DNA of 58,228 nt. It comes from an uncultured Lachnospiraceae bacterium. GTDB taxonomy: Bacteria; Bacillota; Clostridia; Lachnospirales; Lachnospiraceae. Below the pieces are notes generated by a model that saw only the letters and a list, made by a program, of their open reading frames with translations, searched no databases and was not told the DNA's origin. The DNA lies in assembly GCA_949740725.1 (NCBI GenBank), contig CATJIO010000086.1, positions 1 to 58,228 on the forward strand, read 5' to 3'. A program made the position numbers and the translations under genes. Below are positions 1 through 9,746 of this stretch, in pieces. The stretch's first letter is position 1. The number at the start of each line of letters is the position of its first letter.

Positions 1-75
1 CTCTTCCTTCTTTTTTTCTAACCCCCCAAAAAAAAAATTTACTGTTCATCCCCAGAAGATCGGCGTAAACAATAA

Positions 76-104
76 ACAAAAAGGCTGCTGCATCTGCAGC
101 AGCC
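76..104 (-). terminator. Intrinsic terminator of the ffh-rpsP-khpA operon
   Basis: On the minus strand a perfect 9-bp stem (GGCTGCTGC / GCAGCAGCC, 83-104) with a 4-nt loop is followed by a T-rich run (76-82). It lies just after the khpA stop. Positions 1-75 beyond it contain no gene I can support. In many Clostridia rimM and trmD follow khpA; here a terminator separates them if they exist outside the window. Confidence 0.85.
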
Positions 105-112
105 CAGGTTCC

Positions 113-340
113 TCACTGGATCTCGACGATAACCTTCTTATCATCCTTGGATGCAGCGGCCTTGACCACGGAACGAATGGCTTTCGCGATTCTTCCCTGC
201 TTACCGATTACTTTTCCCATGTCAGAAGGATTAACCTTGAGTTCAATCAAGGTATCCTCCCCTTTCAGGCTTTCGGTAACGACAACTTCGTCGGGATTAT
301 CCACAAGCGCCTTTGCGATTACTTCCACTAACTCTTTCAT
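113..340 (-). CDS. khpA: KhpA-type KH-domain RNA-binding protein
   Basis: A 75-residue single KH domain (YlqC/KhpA family). The GxxG loop is GKQG at residues 46-49, inside a segment reading VIGKQGRIAKAIR. In Firmicutes KhpA binds RNA, usually with KhpB/Jag, and affects cell division and translation; that role is family knowledge. It is the third gene of the minus-strand ffh-rpsP-khpA set, the conserved order in Firmicutes, and is followed at once by a terminator. Length is normal for the family. Confidence 0.95.
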   Translation of the reverse strand: MKELVEVIAKALVDNPDEVVVTESLKGEDTLIELKVNPSDMGKVIGKQGRIAKAIRSVVKAAASKDDKKVIVEIQ

Positions 341-403
341 AAAATCACCTCAAGCATCACAGGAAATACCTCGCGGGATAACCTGTGAATCATAACTCCA
401 CGA

Positions 404-643
404 CTACTGGATGCCTGCAATCTTTAACAGCTTTGCAACCGTCTCAGTGGGCTGAGCGCCATTGGCTAACCACTTCTTCGCCGCTTCCTCATTAAACTTA
501 ATGGAGCTGGGATCAGTGTTCGGATCATACGTACCGATCTCCTCGATAAACCTTCCATCTCTGGGAGAACGAGAATCGGACACAACGATTCTATAGAAAG
601 GAGCCTTCTTCTGACCCATTCTTCTTAATCTCATCTTTACCAT
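404..643 (-). CDS. rpsP: 30S ribosomal protein S16
   Basis: A 79-residue protein with the S16 N-terminus ([21 protein letters not shown]) and the conserved [18 protein letters not shown] segment. It is a structural protein of the 30S subunit. A GGAGG ribosome binding site sits 8-9 nt before the ATG at 643. It lies between ffh and khpA, the standard Firmicutes order. The 137-bp gap to ffh holds a 7-bp hairpin (GCGGCTA/TAGCCGC, 691-707, flanked by TGCA repeats) that could tune rpsP expression relative to ffh. Confidence 0.98.
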   Translation of the reverse strand: MVKMRLRRMGQKKAPFYRIVVSDSRSPRDGRFIEEIGTYDPNTDPSSIKFNEEAAKKWLANGAQPTETVAKLLKIAGIQ

Positions 644-780
644 GCTTATTCACCTCCTGAATCATAATAATAGAAACTGATTATCTGCAGGCGGCTACTG
701 TAGCCGCTGCAATTTATCTAGCAATGCAATATGCATAACTATCCACATTCAATGGGGGCTAGCTTCGCCCTTCATGCTCT

Positions 781-2145
781 TTAGAAAGGCAGTTTAAACT
801 TGCCGCCCATCAGGCCGCCCAGGCCGCCCTTTCTCCTGCCTCCACCCATCATGCCAGGCAGCTGCTTCATCATCTTCTTCATCTGGTCAAACTGCTTCAC
901 CAGACGATTTACCTCGCTGATATCCACGCCAGATCCTCTGGCGATCCGCTGCTTCCTGGAAAGATTCATCAGAGAAGGATTCGCTCTCTCCGCTGGAGTC
1001 ATAGAGAGGATTATGGCCTCTACCCGGGCCATGTTTTTCTCGTTCTCATCTGTATCCAGATCTTTCAGCTGGCCCATGCCCGGCATCATGCTCATAATGC
1101 TGGCCATACCGCCCATCTTCTTGATCTGGTTCATCTGATCTAAGAAATCATTATAATCGAATTCCGCCTTGCGGATCTTCTGACTTAATTCCCTGGCCTT
1201 CTCCTGGTCGACCTCCGCCTCCGCCTTTTCGATGAGGGAGAGGATATCGCCCATGCCTAAGATCCTGGACGCCATACGGTCCGGATAAAACTGCTCAAGA
1301 TCGGAAAGCTTCTCTCCCATACCAATATAGAGGATAGGCTTTCCTGTAACGGAACGAATAGAAAGCGCCGCGCCGCCTCTGGTGTCGCCGTCCAGCTTGG
1401 TGAGAATCACGCCGTCGATACCCACCTTCTCCTGGAACATACCAGCTACGTTCACCGCATCCTGTCCGGTCATGGCATCCACCACCAGAATGGTCTGATC
1501 CACAGCAAGAGAAGCCTTTAGCTCAATCAGCTCATTCATCATGTCCTCATCCACGTGAAGCCGTCCCGCCGTGTCCAGGATAACCACATTCATGCCATTT
1601 TTCGCCGCGTGCTCCATCGCTCCTTTGGCAATGTTGACCGGTTTATGCTTATCTCCCATGGAAAACACAGGAACCCCCTGCTTCTCCCCATTGATCTCCA
1701 GCTGCCGTATAGCAGCGGGCCGGTAGATGTCGCAGGCCACAAGGAGGGGCTTCCTGCCCTTAGCCTTTAATTTGCCGGCAATCTTTGCTGTGGTGGTGGT
1801 CTTTCCTGCGCCCTGGAGACCAGCCATCATAATGACGGTAATCTCATTGGGAGACTTCAACGCAATCTCCGTGGTCTCGGAGCCCATCAGCGTTACCAGC
1901 TCCTCGTTTACGATCTTAATGACCATCTGGCCCGGGGTAAGGCTTCCCAGCACATCTTCCCCCACAGCACGGTCCTGTACAGCCTTAATAAACTGCTTAA
2001 CCACCTTAAAGCTGACGTCCGCTTCCAAGAGAGCCATCTTCACTTCCTTAAGGGCGGCTTTTACATCAGCCTCAGTCAGGCGGCCTTTGCCTTTTAAATT
2101 CTTGAATACATTCTGCAGCTTATCCGCCAGGCTTTCAAATGCCAT
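781..2145 (-). CDS. ffh: Signal recognition particle protein Ffh (SRP54)
   Basis: This GTPase binds signal sequences and 4.5S/6S RNA and delivers ribosomes to FtsY at the membrane. The N domain is followed by the G domain with P-loop GLQGAGKTTTT, DTAGRLHVDEDMM, and TKLDGDTRGG. The C-terminal M domain is methionine-rich (QFDQMKKMMKQLPGMMGGGRR). I place the start at 2145 (MAFESLADK) because AAAGGAGGT lies 5-6 nt upstream; an in-frame ATG at 2187 has no such site and would lie next to the predicted transcription start. Length is then 454 residues, normal for Ffh. The usual upstream partner ylxM is absent. Confidence 0.97.
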   Translation of the reverse strand: MAFESLADKLQNVFKNLKGKGRLTEADVKAALKEVKMALLEADVSFKVVKQFIKAVQDRAVGEDVLGSLTPGQMVIKIVNEELVTLMGSETTEIALKSPNEITVIMMAGLQGAGKTTTTAKIAGKLKAKGRKPLLVACDIYRPAAIRQLEINGEKQGVPVFSMGDKHKPVNIAKGAMEHAAKNGMNVVILDTAGRLHVDEDMMNELIELKASLAVDQTILVVDAMTGQDAVNVAGMFQEKVGIDGVILTKLDGDTRGGAALSIRSVTGKPILYIGMGEKLSDLEQFYPDRMASRILGMGDILSLIEKAEAEVDQEKARELSQKIRKAEFDYNDFLDQMNQIKKMGGMASIMSMMPGMGQLKDLDTDENEKNMARVEAIILSMTPAERANPSLMNLSRKQRIARGSGVDISEVNRLVKQFDQMKKMMKQLPGMMGGGRRKGGLGGLMGGKFKLPF

Positions 2146-2201
2146 GAAGTGACCTCCTTTTTCCAGAGTGCGCCATAGCGCGCTCATCCTTCACCTGTGC
2201 T

Positions 2202-2230
2202 ATCATACACGAAAAGAATGCGGGTGTCAA
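2202..2230 (-). promoter_or_regulatory. Sigma-A promoter of the ffh operon
   Basis: On the minus strand TTGACA (2230-2225) and TATGAT (2207-2202) are separated by exactly 17 nt. Transcription would start near 2195, leaving a leader of about 50 nt before the Ffh start at 2145. This supports the shorter Ffh start. Confidence 0.8.
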
Positions 2231-2336
2231 GTGTTATTTCTTTACAAGTTTAATGTAGCCCATAATCGCCAGCGCCGGCAACATCATAGCTATAGAAGTT
2301 TGGGAATAGAAGTCAATAATATTACCATACAAATTA

Positions 2337-2365
2337 TTGAAATTGCCATCGGATTATGGTAAAAT
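2337..2365 (+). promoter_or_regulatory. Sigma-A promoter of the chemoreceptor gene
   Basis: TTGAAA (2337-2342), 17-nt spacer, TAAAAT (2360-2365), about 85 nt before the start codon at 2450. Together with the ffh promoter it makes 2188-2449 a divergent promoter region with no further gene seen. Confidence 0.6.
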
Positions 2366-2449
2366 TGCTGGGGGTAATCTTGTCCATCATGTTACAGGAT
2401 ACCATAAAGTAGTTACAAAAATACCCATAATGGGGAAGGAGTAAACGTA

Positions 2450-4129
2450 ATGAAAAAAACAATGAACCAATCCAAACTCATCTTTATACTCAATGGAATT
2501 TCCATTCTGGCACTTTTGTTTATGGTGATTCTTTTGTTTATTTCTAGCAGCGTCAACCGTCAGCTTAACAAGGCCAACGAGGAACGTTTCAGCCTGACGG
2601 AAAACGCCAATCGCTTTATGAATGGCTCTGCCTACCTGACTAACGAGGTCCGGGCCTACTCTTCCACAGGAAATCAGGAGCACTATGACAATTACTGGAA
2701 TGAAATCAATAACCTGAAAAACCGGGATATCGGCGTGGCTGCCATGCAGGAAATCGGGATTACTGCCAATGAGCAGGGCATGATCGATCAGATGTCTTCC
2801 ATTTCCAATAATTTAGTTCCCCTGGAAGAGGAGGCCATGAAAAACGTACAGGCTGGACACATGGAAGATGCCCTGGATTATGTCTATGGTTCTGATTATA
2901 ATACTGCCATCACACAGATTAATTCCTTAAAAGAACAGTTTTTATCCACTCTCAACTCCCGCACACTGGCCGAGGTGGATTCCCTGTCCTTCCGCTCTAC
3001 GTTTATCCAGGCGCTTATTATCCTTTCCGTGATCCTTGTGGCTGTCCTTCAGCTGGTGATTAATGCTGTCACCAAGCGGCGGATATTAAATCCCATCATT
3101 ACGGTAAAGGATCAGATGGGTGAGATTTCTCAAGGTAACTTATCTGCCAGCTTTGACCTGGAGTCGGATACTTCCGAGATCGGCATGTTGGTGGAATCCA
3201 TTTATGAGACAAAGCGAGAGCTGAAAAAATATATCCATGATATTGACTCGAAGCTGGCGCAGATGGCAGACGGAAAGATGGATCTCTCTATTGACCTAAA
3301 CTATCGTGGGGAATTCCTGCCTATCCAAAATGCCATGAGCCGGATTTTGGACGCGCTAAATGCCGCCCTTTCCAATATTAACCGCACTGCTGCAAATGTT
3401 TCCGAAGAAGCGGAAAAGATGGCTACTGACGCCCAGGTGCTATCCCACGGCGCGGTAGAGCAGGCTTCGGCTGTGGAAGAGCTGTCCTCCAGCATCCAGT
3501 CCTTATCCGGCCAGGTAAACCGCACCTCCCAGGATGCCGGCACCGCCAGAAAGTGCTCCACCGACACAGCGGCGCAGCTTACTGCCTGCAACCAGAAAAT
3601 GAAAGATTTAACCCAGGCTATGGAAGATATCTCTAATTCTTCCCGCCAAATCAGCGGAATCATTAAAATTATTGAGGATATTTCCTTCCAGACCAATATC
3701 CTGGCCTTAAACGCGGCAGTGGAGGCTGCGCGCGCCGGCTCTGCCGGAAAGGGCTTCGCTGTGGTTGCGGATGAAGTCCAGAGCCTGGCCAATAAGAGTT
3801 CTGCGGCCGCCCAGGATATTACCAAACTCATCGAATCCTCCCTACAGCTGGTGGAGCATGGAACTGCACTGTCCAACGATACTACCCAGAGCCTGGCCAC
3901 TGGCGTCGCTGGCGCTCAACAGTCTACCCAGCTTATTGAGCGCATCGCCGATTCTGCGGTGCAGCAGGCGGAAATGCTGCGGCAGCTGACTGAAGGCATG
4001 GATCAGATTTCCAATGTTGTGCAGACCAATGCCTCCACTGCAGAAAAGTCCGCTGCCTCTGCCCAGGAGCTTCACAGCCAGGCTCAGGAGCTCAAGACCT
4101 CGGTGCAGAAATTCCGTCTTCGCCATTAA
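2450..4129 (+). CDS. Methyl-accepting chemotaxis protein
   Basis: A 559-residue transmembrane chemoreceptor. TM1 is at about 9-31, then an extracellular helical sensor region resembling the four-helix-bundle (4HB_MCP) type to about 183, TM2 at about 184-206, a HAMP-like region, and a long cytoplasmic coiled coil. The signalling hairpin tip carries the diagnostic sequence [22 protein letters not shown] followed by [15 protein letters not shown], which contacts CheA/CheW. The ligand cannot be told from sequence. The ribosome binding site is GGGGAAGGAG. The methyltransferase gene follows 17 bp later, possibly by chance. Confidence 0.95.
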   Translation: MKKTMNQSKLIFILNGISILALLFMVILLFISSSVNRQLNKANEERFSLTENANRFMNGSAYLTNEVRAYSSTGNQEHYDNYWNEINNLKNRDIGVAAMQEIGITANEQGMIDQMSSISNNLVPLEEEAMKNVQAGHMEDALDYVYGSDYNTAITQINSLKEQFLSTLNSRTLAEVDSLSFRSTFIQALIILSVILVAVLQLVINAVTKRRILNPIITVKDQMGEISQGNLSASFDLESDTSEIGMLVESIYETKRELKKYIHDIDSKLAQMADGKMDLSIDLNYRGEFLPIQNAMSRILDALNAALSNINRTAANVSEEAEKMATDAQVLSHGAVEQASAVEELSSSIQSLSGQVNRTSQDAGTARKCSTDTAAQLTACNQKMKDLTQAMEDISNSSRQISGIIKIIEDISFQTNILALNAAVEAARAGSAGKGFAVVADEVQSLANKSSAAAQDITKLIESSLQLVEHGTALSNDTTQSLATGVAGAQQSTQLIERIADSAVQQAEMLRQLTEGMDQISNVVQTNASTAEKSAASAQELHSQAQELKTSVQKFRLRH

Positions 4130-4146
4130 GCATTGAGAAAGAGAGA

Positions 4147-4992
4147 ATGCTATTTATGCGAAAGGATCCACTTGCCACGCCTGTTGTGAAATGGGTCGGC
4201 GGCAAACGGCAGCTTTTAGATGATTTGGCGCCGCTGTTTCCCAAAAGAGTTTCCGCTTACTGCGAGCCCTTCTTCGGTGGCGGCGCCGTTTTATTCCACC
4301 TCCAGCCAAAGGTCGCCCAGGTAAATGACATTAATTCTGAGCTGATCCAGATGTACGAGGTGATCCGAGATAATGTGGAGGAGCTGATCCTTGCCCTGGG
4401 GGAACACCCCAATGAAAAGGAGCACTTCTACCACGTCCGCGATTGGGATCGGAATAAAGAACAATATGCCAGGTTAAGCAAGATACAGAAGGCCGCCCGG
4501 GTGATTTACCTGAACAAAACCTGCTACAACGGGCTATTCCGGGTAAATAACGCCGGGGAGTTCAATACCCCTTTCGGCCACTACAAGAATCCTAACATTG
4601 TAAACGCTCCTACGCTGCGGGCGGTCAGCGCTTATTTTCAACGAGCCCAGATAACCTTCAGCAGCGTAGATTACGCCCAGGTCCTTGCCCAGGTAAATCG
4701 GGGGACCTTTGTTTATCTGGATCCTCCCTATGATCCGGTTTCAGACACAGCTAATTTTACCAGCTATGCCAAGGGCGGTTTTGATCGTGCAGAGCAAATC
4801 CGTCTGCGTGAGTGCTGTGACCAGCTGAACCGGCGGGGGATCCGGTTTATGCTCTCCAATTCTGCCACGGATTTTATCCGGGAACAATACAAGTCCTACC
4901 ATATTACCATCGTGAAGGCAAAGCGAGCCATTAATTCCAATGCCGCCAAACGGGGGCAGGTTGACGAAGTGGTGGTGAGAAATTATGAGTGA
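4147..4992 (+). CDS. D12-class DNA adenine-N6 methyltransferase (Dam family)
   Basis: A 281-residue alpha-group N6-adenine methyltransferase. The N-terminal motif KWVGGKRQLL is followed by the SAM-binding EPFFGGGAVLF and the catalytic DPPY within YLDPPYDPVSDTANFTSY. Relatives methylate GATC or related sites; the target here is not determinable by eye. An alternative in-frame start at 4156 has better spacing to the GAGAAAGAGAGA element. The stop overlaps the next gene's start by 8 nt, so methylase and endonuclease are translated together, a normal type II R-M layout. Confidence 0.92.
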   Translation: MLFMRKDPLATPVVKWVGGKRQLLDDLAPLFPKRVSAYCEPFFGGGAVLFHLQPKVAQVNDINSELIQMYEVIRDNVEELILALGEHPNEKEHFYHVRDWDRNKEQYARLSKIQKAARVIYLNKTCYNGLFRVNNAGEFNTPFGHYKNPNIVNAPTLRAVSAYFQRAQITFSSVDYAQVLAQVNRGTFVYLDPPYDPVSDTANFTSYAKGGFDRAEQIRLRECCDQLNRRGIRFMLSNSATDFIREQYKSYHITIVKAKRAINSNAAKRGQVDEVVVRNYE

Positions 4993-6289
4993 ACACCCAA
5001 AGAGTCAAAATGACAAGGCATGGGAAGCCTTGTTCGAAAAATATGATATTTTATCCAGAATTGAATCTGCCGGGAGATTTATCATCTCCTCCGCCCAGAT
5101 CAAAGAATACCGCGAGCCGCGGCTGATGGCAAAATTTGACCATGGGATCAATCTCCCCCGGATTTTCGCGGAAAACCATCTTGCCATTCTGCCCATCTCC
5201 CGGGGAGATTACGTTATCTCCCATTTTGAGGCATATCAGCCCTTTCCGCCGCCTGACCGCTCCATTGCCCGGGTCTTTCTGCCGGCGAATCTCCAAAGCC
5301 TGGACGCAAACCACATCCCCAGTGAAGCCATCGCCATAAACTGCGCCCTGGCATCCGGCATGCTTGCGGATTTTTTAGGAGAGGACATCCTCTATGCTAC
5401 GGTATCCGGGCGCATGGGCTCTGGGCAGTTTGATTTTCAGATTCAGAATTCCCGCGCCAGACAGCCCCTTAAGGTATCCGTGAATCAGTCCCAGATCGAG
5501 ATCGACGCCGCCTTTGAGGGTGTCCACAGCCTTGCCCTCTTGGAAGCAAAGCGGGATTTGGCAGAAGACTTTCTAGTGCGGCAATTATACTATCCCTATC
5601 GGGTATGGAGCAGCCGCATGACTAAGAAGGTGCGGCCGGTTTTCCTCGTTTATTCCAACGGAGTATTTCATTTCTACGAGTATGAGTTTCAAAACCCGGA
5701 TTCCTATAATTCCCTGACACTCATTAAGCAGAAAAATTATTCCATTGAGGATACAGCCATCGCCCTCTCAGATCTGGAGGAGACCGTGAAGCAGACCTCC
5801 ATTGTCCCAGAGCCGGCCATATCCTTTCCTCAGGCAAATCGCTTTGAGCGGGTGATTAACCTGTGCGAATTATTGAGCACACAGGATTTAAGCCGTGAAC
5901 AGGTTACAGAGGAATACGCTTTTGATCTCCGGCAGACAAATTATTACACCGATGCCGCCAGGTATCTGGGCTTAGTGGAAAAGCATTACCGGGAATACCG
6001 GAAGCCCATCTATTCCCTCAGTCTTCTGGGAAGGCGGATCATGAATCTGAACTACCGGCACCGGCAACTGGCCTTCTGCAGGGCTATCCTTCATCACCGC
6101 CCCTTCCGGGAGGCGTTCCTTCTCTCCCTAGAAACTGGGACAGTGCCGGATACCTCGGCCATCGTCGCCATCATGCGGCGCTCTAACCTTTATAAGGTTG
6201 AAAGCATGAGCACCTACATACGGCGTTCCTCCACCATCAGCGGCTGGCTCCACTGGATGTTTGGATTGATCGATCTCTCAACCTACTAA
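4985..6289 (+). CDS. Type II restriction endonuclease partner of the Dam-type methylase
   Basis: A 434-residue protein overlapping the methyltransferase gene by 8 nt. A PD-(D/E)xK-type site is visible: an EID segment with Asp174, then Glu187-Ala-Lys189 in LALLEAKRD, then a helix with a conserved QLYYPYR. The C-terminal third (about 285-410) looks like winged-helix DNA-binding repeats. This combination matches proteins annotated as type II restriction enzymes beside D12 methylases. The assignment rests on motif plus context; I have no family alignment. It converges with the next minus-strand gene and overlaps it by 12 nt. Confidence 0.75.
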   Translation: MSEHPKSQNDKAWEALFEKYDILSRIESAGRFIISSAQIKEYREPRLMAKFDHGINLPRIFAENHLAILPISRGDYVISHFEAYQPFPPPDRSIARVFLPANLQSLDANHIPSEAIAINCALASGMLADFLGEDILYATVSGRMGSGQFDFQIQNSRARQPLKVSVNQSQIEIDAAFEGVHSLALLEAKRDLAEDFLVRQLYYPYRVWSSRMTKKVRPVFLVYSNGVFHFYEYEFQNPDSYNSLTLIKQKNYSIEDTAIALSDLEETVKQTSIVPEPAISFPQANRFERVINLCELLSTQDLSREQVTEEYAFDLRQTNYYTDAARYLGLVEKHYREYRKPIYSLSLLGRRIMNLNYRHRQLAFCRAILHHRPFREAFLLSLETGTVPDTSAIVAIMRRSNLYKVESMSTYIRRSSTISGWLHWMFGLIDLSTY

Positions 6290-7036
6290 TTTCCAGATCG
6301 CAATGATAATGGAAAAAATCGCCACGGCCTTTTTCAGCAGTCCCTGATTGATCCTGGCCGCGCAGCTGCTTCCATAAAAAACCCCGATGCCGTGGGAAAG
6401 GAATGCAACCGCCAAAACTGGAAGAATTCCCAGCAAATCACACTGCATCAGATATCCCGCCGCGGCCGGGATACCGATAAATATGGAGTTAAACAGAGCA
6501 ATGCCCACTGCTGTGTGAACCGGGATTCCCAGCAAGACCAGAAGGGGCATAACCAGCACAGGCCCCCCTGCGCCGGATAAGGAACAGACCGCGCCGGTGG
6601 AAAATCCCAGCAAAAGGGCCAGGAAAAGGCGTTCCTTTATGGGCGCTGTAGAGGTTTCATAGCTACAGGCGGACGCCCTTTCCTTCCGGCATAAAATCGA
6701 TATCCCGGATAGCAGAACCACCAGGTACAGCAATATCTTTACCTGCTCTTCCGGAATGATCTGATTTAAATAGACCCCAAGGATTGCTCCGGCCAGGCTT
6801 CCAGCGCTCAGCCTCAGCCCGAATCCCACATCCAGATTCCCCGCCTTTTGGTAATTCCACGATCCCAAGATCCCGGATAAGATAAAGGCGGTAAAACTCA
6901 GCGCCAGTCCCTCAGATACCCTCATCTCCAAAACTGTGGTGTAGAACATGGGCAGGAGAAAGCCCGCCACTCCGCATAAGCCCACCAGCGCACCTACCGC
7001 CAGGTTTGCTACCGCTGTCATCAGCAAGATCATCAT
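6278..7036 (-). CDS. TauE/SafE (TSUP) family membrane exporter
   Basis: A 252-residue very hydrophobic protein with about eight membrane segments and two Gly-rich repeats: an N-terminal GALVGLCGVAGFLLPMFY and a central GAVCSLSGAGGPVLVMPLL, the TSUP family signature. Members move sulfite, sulfoacetate or other organic anions. The start codon overlaps the stop of the upstream amidohydrolase (ATGA), so the two are coupled and the substrate may be a product of that enzyme. The 3' end overlaps the convergent endonuclease gene by 12 nt. Confidence 0.88.
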   Translation of the reverse strand: MMILLMTAVANLAVGALVGLCGVAGFLLPMFYTTVLEMRVSEGLALSFTAFILSGILGSWNYQKAGNLDVGFGLRLSAGSLAGAILGVYLNQIIPEEQVKILLYLVVLLSGISILCRKERASACSYETSTAPIKERLFLALLLGFSTGAVCSLSGAGGPVLVMPLLVLLGIPVHTAVGIALFNSIFIGIPAAAGYLMQCDLLGILPVLAVAFLSHGIGVFYGSSCAARINQGLLKKAVAIFSIIIAIWKLVG

Positions 7037-8349
7037 TGGTTCATGCCTTCTTTCTCCATATAGTTCTCAACCTCAACACGGATCCTCTCTTCATCCAGCG
7101 CCTTCACTTCCCGGTTTTCCATCAGGCATTTTCCACCCACTACCATATCCCGCACGTCCCCGGCTTCCCCACATTCAAATATGGTGTGCAACAAGTTCCC
7201 GCTAGGGATCAGACGGCCAGTGTCCAGGGAAATCGTAATAAAATCTGCCTTGTAGCCCTCCTTGATCCGTCCGCACTGCCCTACCTCATCGATGGCCGCC
7301 GCTCCGCCCTCAAAGAGCATCTGGAACAGTAGCTCAGCCGGCATGACTTTGGGATTTCTATTGGGAACACCATGGTAAATATTCATCAGCGAGCGGAATA
7401 TACGCAGCTCATTCCACAGGCTTAACCCGCCGTGGGCCGCGCCGTCTGATCCAAAGCCCGGGAAGATTCCCCGCTGCACCAGATCTGGCGTGTCCGGCAC
7501 AGCCTTCCCACAGTTGCTGAATGGGCAATGGCAGACCTTGACTCCGTACTTTTTGATTATCTCCTTCTCTTCTTCCGATAAAATCAGGCTGTGCGCCCCT
7601 AAAAACCGGGAAGACAGGACACCCATTTTCTCCAGATATTCATAAGGGCGCATACCTTCTCTCCGGATAATGCCGTCCACCTCTCCCTGATACTCATTCA
7701 TATGAGCCTGCAGCATTGCCCCACGCTCCTTCGCGTGGCCTGCTGCCAGCTGGGTCAGATGATCTGAGCAGGAGTTCAGCGCCCGCAAGGAATAATACAC
7801 CTTTAAATTTCCCTGGTTCTGCCAGCGATCATAGAGAGAATCCGTCTCCTTCACCGCTTGTTTTGCGTCCATAGCAATGGTATCCGGGAGCCCTTCCTCA
7901 TCCATGGTGGAATAGGAAAGGCATCCCCGCAGGCCGCTCTCGGCGTACACCTCTGCCGCCGCGTCCATATGGTAGCTCCCTGCATCCACAAAGCCGGTTG
8001 TGCCGGATTTGATCATTTCCAGAGCAGCCACCTGAGCGGAAAGCCGCATTTTCTCTGGAGTCAGAGTGCTCTCAAAAGGAAGCATTACCCTGGTCCAGAT
8101 AATGGGCTTGGCATCCAGGACCAGGCCTTTAAGCAGCTGCTGCCCAGTGTGCATATGGCTGTCGATCAACCCCGGCATAACCAGCTTCCCTTTCCCGCGG
8201 ATCACCTTTTTTGCCGAAAAATCCCTCTCCCCATGCTTTACTACCGCTGTGATTTTTTCCCCATAAACAGCGATATCCAGATTCTTCTCCACGGTTTCAA
8301 AGTCTGTCATTACGGTAGCATTTTCAATCAATAAACTGCATTTCTCCAT
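7033..8349 (-). CDS. Metal-dependent amidohydrolase (SsnA/TrzN/chlorohydrolase-like deaminase)
   Basis: A 438-residue amidohydrolase-superfamily enzyme. Metal ligands are visible: HxH in GLIDSHMHTGQQ, His in LQAHMNEYQGEV, His in LGAHSLIL and Asp in GFGSDGAAHGG. Relatives deaminate or dechlorinate N-heterocycles such as adenosine derivatives, guanine and triazines. It is a divergent paralogue of the deaminase at 11.5-12.8 kb. It is translationally coupled to the exporter and follows a DUF3100-type membrane gene pair, suggesting a catabolic module for one imported N-compound. The substrate is not known. Confidence 0.85.
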   Translation of the reverse strand: MEKCSLLIENATVMTDFETVEKNLDIAVYGEKITAVVKHGERDFSAKKVIRGKGKLVMPGLIDSHMHTGQQLLKGLVLDAKPIIWTRVMLPFESTLTPEKMRLSAQVAALEMIKSGTTGFVDAGSYHMDAAAEVYAESGLRGCLSYSTMDEEGLPDTIAMDAKQAVKETDSLYDRWQNQGNLKVYYSLRALNSCSDHLTQLAAGHAKERGAMLQAHMNEYQGEVDGIIRREGMRPYEYLEKMGVLSSRFLGAHSLILSEEEKEIIKKYGVKVCHCPFSNCGKAVPDTPDLVQRGIFPGFGSDGAAHGGLSLWNELRIFRSLMNIYHGVPNRNPKVMPAELLFQMLFEGGAAAIDEVGQCGRIKEGYKADFITISLDTGRLIPSGNLLHTIFECGEAGDVRDMVVGGKCLMENREVKALDEERIRVEVENYMEKEGMNQ

Positions 8350-8418
8350 CCCTTTAGCCCTCTCTTTTCCTCATTTACATACACGCAATTCTTTGGCTGC
8401 TGCCTAATGCTCTTCTGT

Positions 8419-8865
8419 TTAGATTGCTCCGCTCAGCGTTAAAATCAGGGAATCCCACAGGCAGGATCCCAAAAATGTCCCGGTCATTACCAACAGTCCC
8501 ACTACGACAATCTTCGGCCCCTGCTTGATAAACGCCTTCAACTGATCGCCGATGGCCAGACCCGCATATGCCCCCACCATGGTAAAAGGGGCGGTGAAAT
8601 TAATCTTTGCCGCCGCGTCAATCACAAACAAACGGATGGGCGACAAGGGACACGCCAGAATCAAACCAATAATGGCACAGTATGCCACGATGGGCAATTT
8701 CAGAGGAATCATCTTTGTGCAGACCACCCCCAGCATCGCAATGGCCACCAGGACAGCAAGCCCTGGAAGGGACTCCAAAAATCCCACCTCATATCCAATA
8801 TAATTTGCCAATCCAGTTCCACATGCGCCAATAACCAGTAAAAACAGCCATTCAATATATCTCAT
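8419..8865 (-). CDS. Small integral membrane protein, partner of the DUF3100-like protein
   Basis: About 148 residues with four or five membrane segments. I place the start at 8865 because AAAGGAG lies 8 nt upstream; a GTG at 8874 falls inside that site. It follows the DUF3100-like gene by about 38 bp. A small plus large membrane pair resembles the architecture of two-component carriers such as MadL/MadM, but I see no specific similarity, so a transporter role is inference. Confidence 0.7.
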   Translation of the reverse strand: MRYIEWLFLLVIGACGTGLANYIGYEVGFLESLPGLAVLVAIAMLGVVCTKMIPLKLPIVAYCAIIGLILACPLSPIRLFVIDAAAKINFTAPFTMVGAYAGLAIGDQLKAFIKQGPKIVVVGLLVMTGTFLGSCLWDSLILTLSGAI

Positions 8866-8903
8866 CCCGTTCACTCCTTTATCTGTTTTTTCTATAGACG
8901 TGA

Positions 8904-9746
8904 TTATGTATTGTTTGCCTTCCCCAGCCGTCCAAGCTTAGGCTCCAGAATTCCATACAGCTTATCGCAAAGGGGAATAGCGAGAAACATATTGAGGTAA
9001 ATCCCGGTAATTCCCGCCATCGTCTCTCCCACGCTTGCCAGTGTTTTAATCGTCTCCGCTGATTCTGGATAGATGGCGCATAGCGATGCGCTGGAGCTTG
9101 CCATCATAATGCCCGCGCCCACGCCGGAGGCCAAACCCAGCGCTTTCGGGTGAAACAGGCCGGTCATGGCCACTGCAGAGGCCATAATCCCAAAATAAAT
9201 GGTGCCGATCATGCCGCCCACAATGTAAATGGAAAGGCTTCCTCTCGCCTCCGCTGAATCTGAACCGTAAATATTGTTAATTAGTGCCATGTGGTACTCT
9301 CGGTTGATGGAAAAACAGGCCCCCACTGCCTCCCTCTTCATTCCCAGTAAAATCGCCACCGGCAGCGCCAGAATAATGCCAAACAAATTTCCAAAGCCGT
9401 GGAGCAGCACTGCCGGCCCTGCGTTGATAATTGTTTCAATGTTCGCCCCTGCAGTGATCCCCAGCTTGGCGATAAAGGGTGCAATCCCTACAACCACCAG
9501 CTTTGACGCCGCCTTTACCTGCTGGTTATTCACGATCTTCGCTACCTGAGGGCCGCTGAGCACCCCAAGGATTATCGCGTAAAAGATAGGGAATAAAATA
9601 AACTTGCCCTTTCCCACCGGGATCTGAATCTGACCAATATTGTCTGCAATGAAGATAAAGAGAAAGGCCAGGAGATAAATTTTCCATTCCATCCCAATCC
9701 GCTGCCTCAGTGATTCATATCCGCCGGTCTCCTTCTGTTTTGCCAT
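8904..9746 (-). CDS. DUF3100-type integral membrane protein
   Basis: A 280-residue hydrophobic protein with about eight segments. Features match my recollection of DUF3100: an N-terminal IGMEWKIYLLAF, the central REAVGACFSINREYHMALI, a GSDSAEARG loop, and Gly/Ser-rich GVGAGIMMASSSASL. Biochemical function is not established. It has a strong AAAGGAGG site and is the first gene of the group DUF3100-like, small membrane protein, amidohydrolase, TauE. It is divergent from a Crp/Fnr-like regulator that may control it. Confidence 0.75.
   Translation of the reverse strand: MAKQKETGGYESLRQRIGMEWKIYLLAFLFIFIADNIGQIQIPVGKGKFILFPIFYAIILGVLSGPQVAKIVNNQQVKAASKLVVVGIAPFIAKLGITAGANIETIINAGPAVLLHGFGNLFGIILALPVAILLGMKREAVGACFSINREYHMALINNIYGSDSAEARGSLSIYIVGGMIGTIYFGIMASAVAMTGLFHPKALGLASGVGAGIMMASSSASLCAIYPESAETIKTLASVGETMAGITGIYLNMFLAIPLCDKLYGILEPKLGRLGKANNT

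Noticed and set aside
3301-3900. A 199-codon frame antisense to the first chemoreceptor
   Set aside because: Shadow of the real gene in an alternating GC pattern; composition (many Ala, Ser, Trp) is typical of antisense frames.
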